This document shows positions 11,751 to 23,290 of a stretch of DNA of 64,000 bases, piece by piece. Within the stretch, counting starts at the first letter, position 1. Each line of letters opens with the position of its first letter. The position numbers and the translations under genes were made by a program. This DNA is from Jaltomata sinuosa (Eukaryota > Streptophyta > Magnoliopsida > Solanales > Solanaceae). Location of the stretch: assembly GCA_003996215.1 (NCBI GenBank), contig QJPP01001935.1, positions 310,001-374,000 of the forward strand. Reading direction: 5' to 3'. Below the pieces are notes generated by a model. The model searched no databases. It was not told the DNA's origin and saw only the letters and a program-made list of their open reading frames with translations.

Positions 11751-12369
11751 TTGTGCATGCCCAGTACAAGGAGTCAAGGCAATCCCTTGATCCCATACGA
11801 TCCTGAGCTCTCCAAAACCTTAAGAAACATGGTTAAAAATAGAGAGCACGAGACACATAATCAGATCACAGCCCGGTTATTGGCCGAGGATGAGCAACAA
11901 AAAAAGGCCAGAGAAGATGCTCTTGCCGCTGAAGATGCTGCAATTACAGCAGACCTCGCAGCTCGAAATGCGGCAGCTGGGCAAGCAAGGCAGGCTCGAC
12001 AACAAGCTTCTCATCAAGCCGCACTAAAGGTACAAACAACAACAGACGGGGCAGCTCACCAGAATTTGCCTAGAGGAGCAGTCGCGCCATGACAGAATAG
12101 GGGTCGACAGATGCAGCAACCCAGGCAAGCCCTCGCTACTATGATTATGATGATTATGACGAGGAGGAGGAATTGGGCATTGCTGGACCCATAGTGTTGC
12201 CACCACTGTCTGAGGGAGAAAAACTTGACATCACCAGCACCATGATCCAGTTGATGAATAATAAAGGAGTGTATGCTGGGAAACCTACAGAAAATGCAAA
12301 TCGTCATGTGCAAATTTTACTCAGATTTGGAAGAAGTATAGTATGCCAAGAGTGGGCTAAGATGCTATT
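11751..12369 (+). pseudogene. Athila gag, N-terminal part
   Basis: The open frame from 11751 encodes the start of gag (PSTRSQGNPLIPYDPE-type N-terminus), then an Ala- and Gln-rich helical region. It stops at 12092. The sequence resumes in another frame through an acidic YYDYDDYDEEEE stretch to about 12330. Gag forms the particle that packages element RNA. The gene is cut at 12369 by a solo LTR, exactly at CTATT, and continues at 15573. Frameshifts on both sides of the acidic stretch, besides the insertion, disable it. Confidence 0.75.
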
Positions 12370-12719
12370 TGTAATGATCGGGTTCGTTGTTACGAGTAAA
12401 CATTTCGTGCCAAGTTCAAGTTAGAATATTTTCGGGTTGAGAATTGAAAATTCTGGGCTAGGCTAGCCTCAGCCAGAATTGGAGTGAGGTATAGTCCAGG
12501 GTAATTCGAGTAAGGATTAGGTTTGATGTCTCGATTTGAGCTAGTTTTTTGTGTAGTTAAGACATGGAGGAGTCCGGGGGACTTTTTGGAATCGAATTCG
12601 TGTAAGAAGAGCTCTCAAAATCGAGGTTGATGTGAAGGGGTTATTCCAGAATGTTGGGGGTTTCAAGGTGTGTTGTAAAAAGGGCACTTTTCAGGAATTT
12701 TTCTGAGTTTTTATCCGTG

Positions 12720-12880
12720 ACGAGTGCTATCGCTATGCCATGGCGACCTCCGCGATAGCAGAATAATTACCGCTATAGCGGAAGTCAAGACGGTCAACCT
12801 CCACCATAGCAGTTGACTCCGCTATGGTAGTATTGCTATAGCGGAGCAGGGACCGCTATAGCGGTGCGACGGGACTAGAA
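12720..12880. repeat. CCGCTATAGCGG palindrome cluster in the solo LTR
   Basis: Perfect 12-bp palindrome CCGCTATAGCGG at 12770-12781 and 12853-12864, with several one- or two-base variants between (for example GCTATAGCGGAGC near 12834). Related motifs occur in element D. Confidence 0.8.
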
Positions 12881-13811
12881 AACCCAGAAAATGGGTTTTT
12901 AATTTCATTCTCTTCCCTTCAGCCCCAAAAATAGATGAGAGTTATTCCAAAAACCCTCCTAGGCTGCTCCAAGTCTTGGGAGCCATGAGGAGGAGGGATT
13001 CCAGTGAAAGGGATGCAAAACCATAGATTCGGGCCTGCAGAATCATCAAGGAATGCCTTCACGGAGCTAGAAAGGGCATTGAATAACTGCTTAGCATCCA
13101 GGTAGGCTAGGTTTCTTCCCAAGAGTAGATTGACCATTTTTATTTCCTATTATTGTGTAGAATGGAAGGGAGAATCCATGATTAGGCCTTCGGGCACGGA
13201 GTCTGGCGGATTCAATACTGGTTATGTGTAAATTAGGAATTGTATGGATTGAAGGGTTGGTTTTATGATACATATAATATGGATATTTTATTATTTTGGT
13301 AGAATAAAATGATAGGATTGGGGATTGGAATGTCGAGAAGGTTTGGGGAACCAGGAGAATGCTTAGGAACTACGGGTAATGGAAATGGAAAATTCCTAGA
13401 TAAGGTTTGGGGAATGTAAATGGCATGATATATGTTGGTTTTACTAAGGCTAAGGGGAGGTGTTCCCACTCTGTGTTTGGTGTTGGGTAACGTCTCAGAA
13501 ATCACGTAGTTTCTAAATTATGCTAAGAAAGGAAATCATTCATTATATGTCAGTAAGGGGAAATGGGTTGATCCTCGGACCAAGGTTGGGCTAAGTCATC
13601 CACCCGGGGAGGGGTAGGTGATGGCTTACGATTTCTGTGAATGTTGTATATTTTTGTACTCATATCTAAGTGTTTGTATGAATTACATTGCTTAGGGAAG
13701 TTGTGTAGAATGTCTAAGGTTCCTGCTCTACAGTCTGTGATTTGAATGGTGTTTGCTTGTTGCTTTTACAAGTTGTTGGTTCATTATTTGACTGTGGATT
13801 ATTTAACATTC

Positions 13812-14420
13812 GGTTGGCTCGGGTACCATGCCTGGTACAGGATAATACTAACGGTTAGCTCGGGTACCACACCTGTTATGGGTATAACAAATGGTTGGCT
13901 CGGGTACCATGCCTGGTACGAGAAAATATTGACGGTTGGCTCGGTTACCACGTCTGGTACGCGTTTACTTTAATGCATCATTTCATTGATATTGTTGAAT
14001 TGTGTGATTGGTGTTGGTTCAATGAGTAGACCAGTCAGTGTTTATAAATTATGATATTACTTTTGGTCTTGGTGTAGGCCGGGTCATTATATTATATTGT
14101 GCTTTAGGTTTTGGTGTAGGCTGGGTAATTATATTGTGAGTTTGGTCTTGGTGTAGGCTGGGTAATTATACTGTGAGTTTAGTCTTGGTATAGGCCGGAT
14201 TGTTATATTATATTGTGCTTTTAATCTTGGTGTAGGCCGAGTAATTATATTATGAGTTTGGCCTTGGTGTAGGCCGGGTTGTTATATTATATTGTGCTTT
14301 GGTCTTGGTGTAGGCTGGGTAATTATATTGATATCAGTTTGATATTGGTGTAGACCAGGTTATGATGTTAACTATTAGTTGGACTTCGTGTAGACCGGGT
14401 TGTCATGTTAACACCTAGAT
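13812..14420. repeat. Two ~40-bp tandem repeat families in the solo LTR
   Basis: First family: four units of about 41 bp starting near 13812, 13853, 13893 and 13935, each with GGCTCGGGTACCATGCCTGG. Second family: about nine units of 38-42 bp from 14066 to 14400, each with GGTCTTGGTGTAGGCCGGGT. One further unit lies at 14543. Confidence 0.9.
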
Positions 14421-15572
14421 GTGTTAGGGGGATCCGAGTGGGTCCGAACTATGTAAAAGAGGTTATAAGTTCACAATTTATTGTCGTTAAGTGTGTTAAT
14501 GATGATCATGAATTTGGTGTGGGTAAGAAGTTAAGGATGGGTCTTGGTGTAGACCAGGTAGCCTGTTGAACACTTAGGTGTGGTTAGAGGATCGTTGGAG
14601 GGTCCGAGTTTCGAGATTAGAAAGGGATTTAGATATAACTCTGTTGTTGTCATTGAATATGTCAATGGTTGCTAGGTGATTTTCATGTGATTGGTCAATT
14701 GGGAGTACGACGGAAAGTCTGGGGTTGTAGTTGTTGGTTGTTATAACCAGGATGGAAAGTTGTCCGAGAGGTCCAGGAAGGGCCGGAGACTGGTAAGTAA
14801 TACTACGGGTATAAGTGGTTTGGTTGGGCAGTTAGCCGGGTTAAGTCTGAATATCTAGTCAAGGCGGTTGACTTGGGTAAGGGAAGGGTAGTCCAGGTAT
14901 GGACATTGTTATTGGTAATGATTAAGTGAGACTTGGGAAGTTTAGGGATAAGGTGACTTGGTAAGTCTAGGGATAAGGCGACTTGGTAAGTCTAAAGGTT
15001 AGGAAGGTCGGTTCTGAAATGGGGAATTGATAAAGGTAATGTTAAAAGGGGTGGATCATTTTACATTGTGCATTTTATCTTGATTTTTATATAATGGTAG
15101 GAGTTAATTCGGGTCAGCCGATAATGCCTACCAGTACGTGTGTTTGTACTGATTCTACTCTTGCTATACCTTTTTAGGTATAGTCTGGTTGCAGGGTTGG
15201 TGAAGTTTCACAGGTTCAGGATTGCGGTGATCTTCCAGTAGCTCCTATTTCCTTCTATGGTGGGATTTGTGTCCATTTTATGTTGTAAGCTCATCTTGTA
15301 GAAGATCTTGTACCGGCTTAGACTAGGTTCTGGGGAGGGTATTTATATGGTTAATAAATTTCCGCAAGTGTTAAAGGTTGTGTAATTTTCAAAAGCTGTT
15401 GTATAAATATTTTCCAAACATTTGTAAAAGGATTCCTCATGTATTAAGGGGCTTATTTAATGGTTTACTTTCTTTTCTGCATTGCCTGTTGGTTCGGGTG
15501 GTAAGAGTTCTCCTATCTAGGTGGATTAGAGTAGGTGCCCGCACGACCTGGTAGTTGGGTCATGACACTATT

Positions 15573-16613
15573 AAACTCAAGTTGTTTCCATTCTCATTGA
15601 CCGACGAGGTAACTGTTTGGCTCTCAGAACTGCCTGACAAATCCATATACACATGGCACGAGTTGAAGACTCAGTTTTTGGAGTGATTCTTTCCTCCATC
15701 AAGGATGTTGCAATTGAAACAGGAGATCTATAATTTCAGGCAGCTACCTGCAGAGGCATTATATGAGTCTTGGCTAAGGTTCAAGAAGAAGTTGAAGCAA
15801 GTTCCGAGACACGGAATCCCTTCAAGGCATCTGATGGAAATTTTCTACAAAGCACTGAAAGCCAACACCAAAGCAATAGCTGACACTGTAACTGCTGGAG
15901 CATTCATGGACAACTCGTATGATGAAGCTTCAGAGATGCTTGATCGGGTTACAAAGACCAACAGAGCATGGCACACCAGAGAATCAGAGACCCCAGCAAG
16001 TACACATGCAGTTAGTAATTCCTTGAATTTGAACGAATTGCAAGACATTAAACAGGAAGTTGCTGAGCTAAACATGACACTTGGGTTGCTTGGAAAGAAA
16101 TTCCTGGCTGAGGGAGTAGAGAAGGTAAAAGCTATCGATTCACAAGGTAAAGCACCTAGGCCAGACGGTTACTCATCTGAAGAAGAGGTTAGTTATCTGA
16201 ATGATCAAGGGGCAGGTTTCCGGGCCTCTGGCCAAGGAAATCAAGGTCGGAACAGAGATAGAGATGATTACTATAATTGGTCTGGTTACAGAGATGGAGA
16301 TTGGCAGAAAAAATATAGGTATAAGAAATATAGAAGTGGTCTTTACATCCCGCCTGCGAATCGCTAAGAGAGGGCTGGATAACCTACCATGAGGGAGCTG
16401 CTCAACAAGGTGTTTAAAAAGGTTGACACCATGGATGTAAGCATGAAGGAGATAAAATCAGTCCTTTCAAAGATCAGTCAGAGAGTGGATTCTCATGCTG
16501 TCTCCATAAAGCAGCTTGAGATGCAGATGCACCAGATTTCCACTAGCATGAATCCGCGTCAAAAGGGTACTCTTCCTAGTGATACCATTCAGAACCCGAA
16601 GAACGATCGATAG
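15573..16613 (+). pseudogene. Athila gag, C-terminal part
   Basis: Gag resumes directly after the solo LTR with KLKLFPFSLTDE and the retrotransposon-gag core WLSELP...TWHELKTQFLE. An internal stop lies near 15684. An open frame from 15705 to 16367 (220 codons) follows, ending in a basic, Gly/Arg/Tyr-rich tail. From 16389 a second frame gives a heptad-like helical segment and the NPRQKGTLPSDTIQNPKND motif that precedes protease in Athila polyproteins. A TAG at 16611-16613 closes it, in the same frame as the protease that follows. Confidence 0.85.
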
Positions 16614-16616
16614 GTT

Positions 16617-17461
16617 ATGGCAGTGACTACTCGAAGTGGAAACCACACCATTGATCCTTCCATGCCTAAAATTGTTGATGAGCCCACAGAAGTTGAAAAG
16701 GGTGATGCTGAAATTCCGGTCGAGTCTGAAGGAATAAATGGTAAGGAGGAGCAAATTAAGAGACAGTCTTCTGAGTTGAAAGCAAAGAGTAAGGAGGTTG
16801 CACCAGTCCAAAAACCCATACCTTTGCCTCCCCCTCCTTATCCCCAGAGATTGAAGAAAAAGGTTGAGGACAGAAAGTTTCACAAATTCATCTCCATGCT
16901 GAAACAACTGTCAATAAATATCCCTTTGGTAGAAGTATTGGAGCAGATGCCTGGATATGCTAAATTCATGAAGGATCTAGTAACTAAGAAAAGGATAGTT
17001 AGTTTTGAGTCGGCCAATAATTTGCACCACTGTAGTGCGATAGCATCCCGTTCCATGGTGCAGAAAAAAGAAGATCCTGGAGCATTCACAATTCCTTGCA
17101 CTATTGGAGCTTTCTACTTTGCCAAAGCTTTGTGTGATCTGGGTGCTAGTATAAATCTTATGCCACTAGCAGTGTATAATCAACTGGGCTTGGGAACCCC
17201 CACTCTGACTATAATATGGCTACTCATGGCAGATTGTACGGTGAAGAGACCTGTGGGGATCCTTTATGATGTATTGGTAAAGGTTGACACGTTTATCTTT
17301 CCTGCAGACTTTGTTATTCTGGATTGTGAGGTTGACTTCGAGGTGCCCATTATCTTGGGCGCCCATTCCTGGCTACTAGATGCATTTTGGTTGATCTGGA
17401 AACTTGGCAGATGAAGTTCAGGCTGAATGATGATGAGGTGACATTTGATGTCTGAAAATCC
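16617..17461 (+). pseudogene. Athila aspartic protease region
   Basis: In frame with the end of gag. It starts with the ITTRSG-like segment (AVTTRSGNHTID), then a Pro-rich linker (PPPPYPQRLKKK) and the KFISMLKQLSINIPLVEVLEQMPGYAKFMKDL block. The protease core follows, with active site CDLGASINLMPL (D-x-G type; the family form is DLGAS) and the flap/ILGA region. A frameshift near 17385 and a TGA near 17454 separate it from RT. In an active element this enzyme would cut the Gag-Pol chain. Confidence 0.85.
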
Positions 17462-18830
17462 ATGAAGCATCATGATGACATGCGAGTGGTGTCAGTTATT
17501 GATGTTGTTGATGAGGATCAGATTGGCATACCTATAGAGGAGAGACTTGGAGTCGAAGCCCTTGCTGCTGTGATTATGAACTTTGAAGGTGACGACATTG
17601 AGGAGTATGATGAAATGGTAGCAGCACTCACAGGTTTGGGGTCCTACAACTATGCTTCAAAGAAGCTTGACCTGGACTTGAAAAATAGATAGACACCGCC
17701 TGCCCGACCGTCTATTGAGGAGCCTCCAGTCTTGGAGCTCAAAGCACTTCCAGCTCATCTTCGGTATGTATTCTTGGGAGCTAATGAGACTTTGCCTGTG
17801 ATCATTGCTGCAGATTTAGGTGAAGGGCAAGTTAAAGCTCTGGTTTCTGTCTTAAAGAAATTTAAAAGAGCCATTGGTTGGACCATCGCTGACATCATCG
17901 GGATTCCACCAGGAATCTATACACATAAAATCCAGCTTGAGCCAAATTGTATTCCAATTATTGAGCACCAGCATAGGTTAAATCAACCTATTCAAGAGGT
18001 CATCAAGAAAGAGATTATTAAGTGGCTGGATGCAGGTGTGGTTTACCCTATTGCTGACAGCAAGTGGGTGAGCCCGGTTCAGTGTGTGCCGAAGAAGGGT
18101 GGGATTACTGTAGTCCCAAATGCAATGAATGAGTTAATTTCGATGAGGCCAGTCACAGGTTGGCGTATATGCATGGATTATAGGAAGCTGAATACTTGGA
18201 CTGAGAAGGACCATTTTCCAATGTCGTTCATGGATCATATGTTAGACCGTCTTGCTGGTAGAGGATGGTATTGTTTTCTAGATGGTTATTCAGGGTACAA
18301 TCAGATCTCGATTGCCCTTGAAAACCAAGAGAAAACTACTTTCACCTGTCCATATGGGACGTTTACTTTCAAGAGAATGCCGTTTGGTTTGTGCAATGCG
18401 CCACCAATGTTTCAGCGTTGTATGATGTCTATTTTCTCAGACATGGTGAAGGGCACTATTGAGGTATTTATGGATGACTTTTCGGTGGTAGGTGACTCTT
18501 TTGAAGACTGTTTGAATTATCTGAGTTTTGTGTTGAAATGATGTAAAGACTGTAGTCTGGTGCTGAACTGGGAAAAGTTTCACTTCATGGTGAAAGAAGG
18601 CATAGTGCTTGGCCATAGGATCTCTAAAAAGGGTATTGAGATCGATAAAGCGAAGATTGAGGTGATTGAAAAATTGCCTTCACCAGTTTCTGTGAAGGGG
18701 ATTTGAATCTTCTTGGGGAATGCTGGCTTTTATAGGAGGTTTATCAAAGACTTCTCCAAAATTGCTAATCCATTGTGCAAGGTGTTGGAGAAAGAGGTAA
18801 AGTTTGTGTTTGATTATGCATGTCTGAAAG
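17462..18830 (+). pseudogene. Athila reverse transcriptase
   Basis: One frame runs from 17462 to 18541 with a single TAG at 17690-17692. RT motifs in the 17732 frame: WRICMDYRKLN (~144-154), FLDGYSGYNQI (~182-192; first catalytic Asp), MPFGLCNAP (~216-224) and FMDD (246-249, the YxDD equivalent), all with catalytic residues kept. After a TGA at 18539-18541 the thumb and connection continue (LVLNWEKFHFMVKEGIVLGH, FLGNAGFYRRFIKDFS), broken again by TGA and TAG codons. Two of the TGA codons stand where relatives have Arg, as CGA-to-TGA decay would give. The family copies element RNA into DNA in cytoplasmic particles. Confidence 0.88.
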
Positions 18831-19300
18831 CATAGGAGTGCCTCTAAGAGAAGTTGGTCTCAGCTCCTATCATTATTTCTCCGATTGGTCTCAACCCTTT
18901 GAGGTTATGTGTGATGCTAGTGGAGTGGTGCTAGGAGCAGTTCTAGGCCAAAGGCGTGAAAAAAATCCTCCATCCGATATACTACGCTAGCAAAGCACTT
19001 AACCCGTCTCAGAAGAATTATACGATGACTGAACATGAGCTTCTTGTTGTGGTCTTTGCATTTGAAACATTTAGATCTTATTTGCTTGGCACCAAGGTGG
19101 TGGTGCACACCGACCATGCAGCTCTTCGTTATCTCATGGCGAAGAAGGATGCGAAACCAAGGCTGATTAAATGGGTATTGCTGCTGCAAGAGTTTAATTT
19201 TGAGGTCAAGGACCAAAAGGGGATAGAGAATCAAGTAGCAGACCATTTGTCTAGGCTGGAAGATGAGGCAATGCTGAAGCTGAATGATGAGCAAGAGATT
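18831..19300 (+). pseudogene. Athila RNase H
   Basis: RNase H domain split over two frames. It begins with the CDASGVVLGAVLGQ segment near 18910-18950, whose Asp is the first catalytic acid. It continues in the 18956 frame with HPIYYASKALN, TMTEHELLVVVFAFE (catalytic Glu), VVHTDHAALRYL (catalytic Asp) and ends at NQVADHLSRLE. A small frameshift at about 18955 is the main break. It degrades the RNA strand of the hybrid in the family. Confidence 0.85.
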
Positions 19301-20581
19301 GATGACTGGTTTCCTGATGAACAAGTGTTAGCCGCTTCTCAAGATATGATCCCATGGTTTGCCGACATTGCTAACTATTTGACAAGTGATCTAGTTCCTG
19401 ATGATATGTCGGTCCACCAAATAAGAGAGTTCATGTCATATGTGAAGAATTACTTTTGGGAAGAGACATTCTTATTTCGTGTATGTGCTGATATAGTAAT
19501 CCGAAGATGTGTGCCTGAAGCTGAGATGATGGAGATAATAGAAGCTTGCCATTCATCTCCTGTTGGGGGTCATCATAGTGGTATTCGGACTGCGCACAAG
19601 ATCCTGTAATGCGGCTACTATTGGCTGAATATTCACATAGACGCCCATGAATTTGCTAAAGCTTGCAGCAGATGTCAAAGAGAAGGAGGCATAGTAAGGA
19701 GGCATGAGCTTCCTCTAAATCCCATCCTTGTGATTGAGCTGTTTGATGTTTGGGGTATAGACTTCATGGGCATGTTCATGTTGTCCAATGGAAACTGGTA
19801 CATATTGGTGGTTGTGGATTATGTGTCTAAGTGGGTGGAGGCGGTTGCGCTTCCCAGTAATGAAGGCAAGTGTGTCACAACATTCTTGAAAAAGAACATC
19901 TTCTCCAGGTTTAGTACGCCAAGGGCAATTATCAGTGATAGAGGCTCTCACTTTTGCAACAAGCTATTTTGAGCTTCACTTGAAAAATATGGAGTTAAAC
20001 ACAGAGTTGCAACCCCCTATCATCCTCAGACGAGTGGGAAAGTGGAGGTTTCCAACAGAGAGATAAAGTCAATCCTGTCCAAGACTATCAATGCAAATAG
20101 AAAGGATTGGTCGCAGAAGTTAGATGATGCCTTGTGGGCGTACCGGACTGCATTCAAGACCTCAATAGGTATGTCACCATATCAGCTTGTGTTTGGTAAG
20201 GCGTGCCATCTTCTAGTTGAGTTAGAGCATCGGGCCATATGGGCGTTGAAAAAGCTGAACTTAGACTGGTCTGAGGCATTATTACAGCGGCTTAGGTAGT
20301 TGAATAAGTTGGATGAGTTCCGTCTGAATCCATATGAGAGCTCAGCACTGTACAAAGAGAGGATAAAATTGTATCATGACCGAAAGATAGAAAAGAGAGA
20401 TTTCCAGCCGGGTGAGTTGGTCCTGCTCTTCAATTCTAGACTTCGCTTGTTTCCTGGAAAGTTGAATTCCAAGTGGATTGAACCTTTCAAGGTGGTACAA
20501 GTGTCTCCTCATGGGGCAGTTGTTCTCGAAAATCATGAAGGAAAAAGGTTCAAGGCAAATGGACAATGGACAATGGATTAA
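19301..20581 (+). pseudogene. Athila integrase
   Basis: The N-terminal HHCC region is around 19545-19680 (CHSSPVGGHHSGIRTAHKI then CSRCQREG-like). It is broken by a TAA at 19609. The core keeps all three acids: Asp in GIDFMG, Asp in ISDRGSHF and Glu in GKVEVSNREIK, with a TGA at about 19970 between the second and third. The 20042 frame carries WAYRTAFKTSIGMSPYQLVFGK and the 20300 frame the C-terminal DNA-binding part (FQPGELVLLFNSRLRLFPGKL, WIEPFKV). No chromodomain follows, as expected of Athila. Confidence 0.88.
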
Positions 20582-20681
20582 AGCTTACTTTGGCACAGCG
20601 GAGGATCTCAAAGCAATTAAAGCCTGGAGCCTTGATGAACTCATCCCACCTAAGGAGCTTGATGAAGTCTGAGTAATCAAG

Positions 20682-21840
20682 CAACCTGCATCGTGCTGCG
20701 ACGTTAAATCAGGCACTGCATGGGAGGCAACCCATGGATATTTTCTTTGTATTTTGCTATTTTTGCTTTTGTAAAGGTGTTTTGGAAAAGTCTGAGTTGC
20801 CAAAACACCCGCATCGTGCCGCGACGTTAAATCAGGCGCTGCTTGGGAGGAAACCCAAGACTAAAGTTTGTTTTCTGTGCAGCTGGAGGATAAGAAGAAC
20901 ACCACTGCAGGAACCTCCAGAAACCACGAGTGTGTTTACGGTCCGTCCTCTCAAACGACGGGCCGTCGATAAATTTGTGGTTTCTGGAGTAGCATTGATA
21001 GGGCTTTGAAGAAGCAGACCACGACTCACAATAATGGTCTGTGCTTCCAAACTATGGACTGTTTACCAAGTCGTGGTCACTAGAACAAACAAGTTCTCTG
21101 AAAGGGAAATAATGGGTCACAAGACGGGTCGTGGATCTACACCATGGTCTGTCTTTTGATCCATCATTCCTGGTAGCTGGTGAGGTCAGAATTGAGAACC
21201 ATGAGTCCAATGATGGACCGTCCTAAGAAAGATAGACCTTCGTTTGGACTCGTAGATCCCTGGTACAGTAAAGCAGTTGGGTCGGCCCAACATCTAAAAA
21301 TAAAAAAACTCAGCACGACTGCTCTCTTTCTTTTCCCTTCCACAATGGGTAACCACCATTTTTAAAAGTAGAAGAGAGACTTGAAGCGGGCAAATAATGA
21401 GTCATTAGCAATGCAGCATATTGAGGAAGATGCGAGAGGTACGGGTGGCTCGGCCAGTGGTACGGCCGGCGCTATAGAGGTACCACCTTCAGGCCCCATT
21501 GAGGGAGTTCAGAGTAAGGATGTTGCCCGAGCAGCTGAGACTGTTGGTGAGAGGACTGCAGAGGCAACCTCTGTTGGAGAGACCATTTCGGGCATCGAGA
21601 AAGAAGGCCTGACGTTTCTGACACCCGATGACGGAGCTTAGGCACCACAGGTATGTTCCCGCCCCCCTATGTTTTGTATTTTCTCGCGCATTGAGGGCAA
21701 TGCCCATTTCTTTTTGGTAGGATGGGGGCAGCATTGGGTCCGTTGTTTTGATGGGTTTCTTGGCAAAGTCTGAGTAGCTGAGAGACCCGCATCATGCTGC
21801 GATGTTAAATCAGGCGCTGCATGGGAGGCAACCCATGAGG
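20682..21840 (+). repeat. Three copies of an Athila 3' motif (GACGTTAAATCAGGC...GGAGGCAACCCA)
   Basis: Copies at about 20682-20735, 20800-20860 and 21783-21838 share GCATCGTGCYGCGACGTTAA, then CAGGCGCTGC and TGGGAGGCAACCCA. Each is followed by a stretch that differs. I recall this block from Athila-type elements of many plants, normally just 3' of pol. Tandem triplication is what is seen here. Confidence 0.85.
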
Positions 21841-22555
21841 GTACTCACAAGGTACCCGAGTCCATGGGGTTTTCTTGCCTGTGTTCTTTCCCTAAGGATT
21901 TTTATTTCTGTTGAACCGGTACGTTTAGTATAGGTTGTGTTTAGTAAAAGAAGAAAATGAACTTAGTGCAGTCTATGTTGTGTTTTTAAACTGGATTTTG
22001 AGTGCATTGAAAAATGGAGACCCCTCAAAATTTTTGTGTAACATAATAGTATCTGCTCTTTGATAGGCTAACCATTATGGATTTGTGCATGACATTGTGT
22101 TAATCGATCTGATGAATGGCTTAAGCTAAAGGATGAACATAATAGTTAGCACGTGATTGTTTGACTCTGTGCCATGTATGTGAGCTAAATTTGCTTTGTT
22201 CTTGCTTTGTGTGACAATCCAGAACTTGCCCGGTTAGTCTTGTCTAGGTTGTAGGATAGTTGGTTAGGAAAGGATCATAGGCCATTTTTGAAATAGTCCA
22301 CTTTATCCCAAATGACCTACCAAATGATGTGAATACCCTTTGATCCTTGATTTTGAGCCTGAATTGACCCTTTTGTTGTTTAGCCTAATCACCTTCCCTA
22401 TTTTCTACGAACCTTTAGTTTGGCCCTGGTCCTTCCTTGGACATTGTGTACCTCAACTCAGGCAAATTGCCTAATTTGAGGGTGGTTACTGTAGAGGCAA
22501 GTGATAAATATGGGTATGAAAAGAAGAGGTTAGTAATAAAAAGGAGAGATAACGG

Positions 22556-22725
22556 GTGTGGCGGGTATGTAAAGAGAAAAACAAAGAAAAACAAAAAAAA
22601 AGAGAAAAGCAAAGAAAAAGAAAAAGAAAAAAAAGAAAGTGTAAGAAAATAAGTTGAGTTTGAAACAAAATCCGCACCCGTCACTTGAAAAAGAAAAAAA
22701 AGGGAGGAAAAGGGAGGAAAATAAT
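22556..22725 (+). repeat. A/G-rich low-complexity tract
   Basis: Long purine run of AAAGA and AAAAAG units. Lys-rich plus-strand and Phe-rich minus-strand open frames here are by-products of composition. Confidence 0.9.
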
Positions 22726-23277
22726 AGAATTGGTCTGGTAAGTGGAAGCAACATAGCATAGTGTCAAGGAGGGCTTAGTCACTATTTCCCATATCTACCA
22801 TACCCGTCCATGAGCCTACATTACAAGCCAAGTAAAGTCCTATAGTGATCCTAACCCAATTGTTCGAAAGTCGAGGCATAGAAAATAAGGGCAAGGCTAT
22901 GGTATTGCGCACGCACTGCTTGAATATCTTTGTGAGTGTGAGTGTTTTAGTTCAGTCCCAAAAATTTTAACTGTAATAGTGTGTGATTGGGACTTCTTTG
23001 TGGTGAGGGCACTAGAGAAACTTTGACTGCTGACTGTTAGTGTGAGTCTCATATATGTATGCTAGTTCGTCTGTTGATAGCGTAATTTCGTACATGGATC
23101 CTCTTGCGTTGTCTTGATAAATGGAAGTTATGCATTTTTTTGTATTGAAAAAGATGGGGGGTGATTGTTGTGAGCTGAATTGCTAGATCATATGACCGCC
23201 GTAGTTCTTGGTTTTCTTTTGCTAAAGCGTCTTTTCGAATGGTTTTCTGTTATTGCTTGAGGACAAGCAACCATCTT

Positions 23278-23290
23278 AAGTTGAGGGTGT
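23278..23290 (+). other. Polypurine tract of element B
   Basis: AAGTTGAGGGTGT lies directly before the 3' LTR start TGATGTG. It is purine-rich but interrupted by T, so the primer site for plus-strand synthesis is weakly preserved. Confidence 0.6.

Larger units (their letters stand above)
12370..15567 (+). mobile_element. Solo LTR of a large Retand/Tat-type gypsy element
   Basis: A 3198-bp segment starting TGTAATGATCGGG and ending GGGTCATGACA, flanked by a perfect 5-bp duplication CTATT (12365-12369 and 15568-15572). It has no coding capacity, no primer site and no second LTR. This is the expected product of recombination between two LTRs. The start, the CGCTATAGCG palindromes and the AAAACCCTCCTAG block relate it to the LTRs of element D (38716 and 41583). 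It separates the two halves of element B's gag. Confidence 0.88.
20582..23290 (+). other. Non-coding 3' region of element B (between pol and 3' LTR)
   Basis: This is where Athila elements often carry an env-like ORF; I see none. It holds three copies of a GGAGGCAACCCA motif block (listed separately), GGTCCGT...ACGG repeats between about 20935 and 21260 that resemble the LTR's 95-bp units, and a short open frame at 21381-21641 (86 codons, Gly/Ala/Glu-rich) whose reality is doubtful. There is also an A/G-rich stretch and unstructured sequence up to the polypurine tract. Confidence 0.7.

Noticed and set aside
21381..21641. Env-like ORF of Athila
   Set aside because: The 86-codon frame has no signal peptide or membrane segment and is Gly/Ala/Glu-rich; nothing supports an envelope-like protein.
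22415..22759. Phe-rich minus-strand and Lys-rich plus-strand frames
   Set aside because: Produced by an A/G-rich low-complexity tract in the non-coding part of element B.
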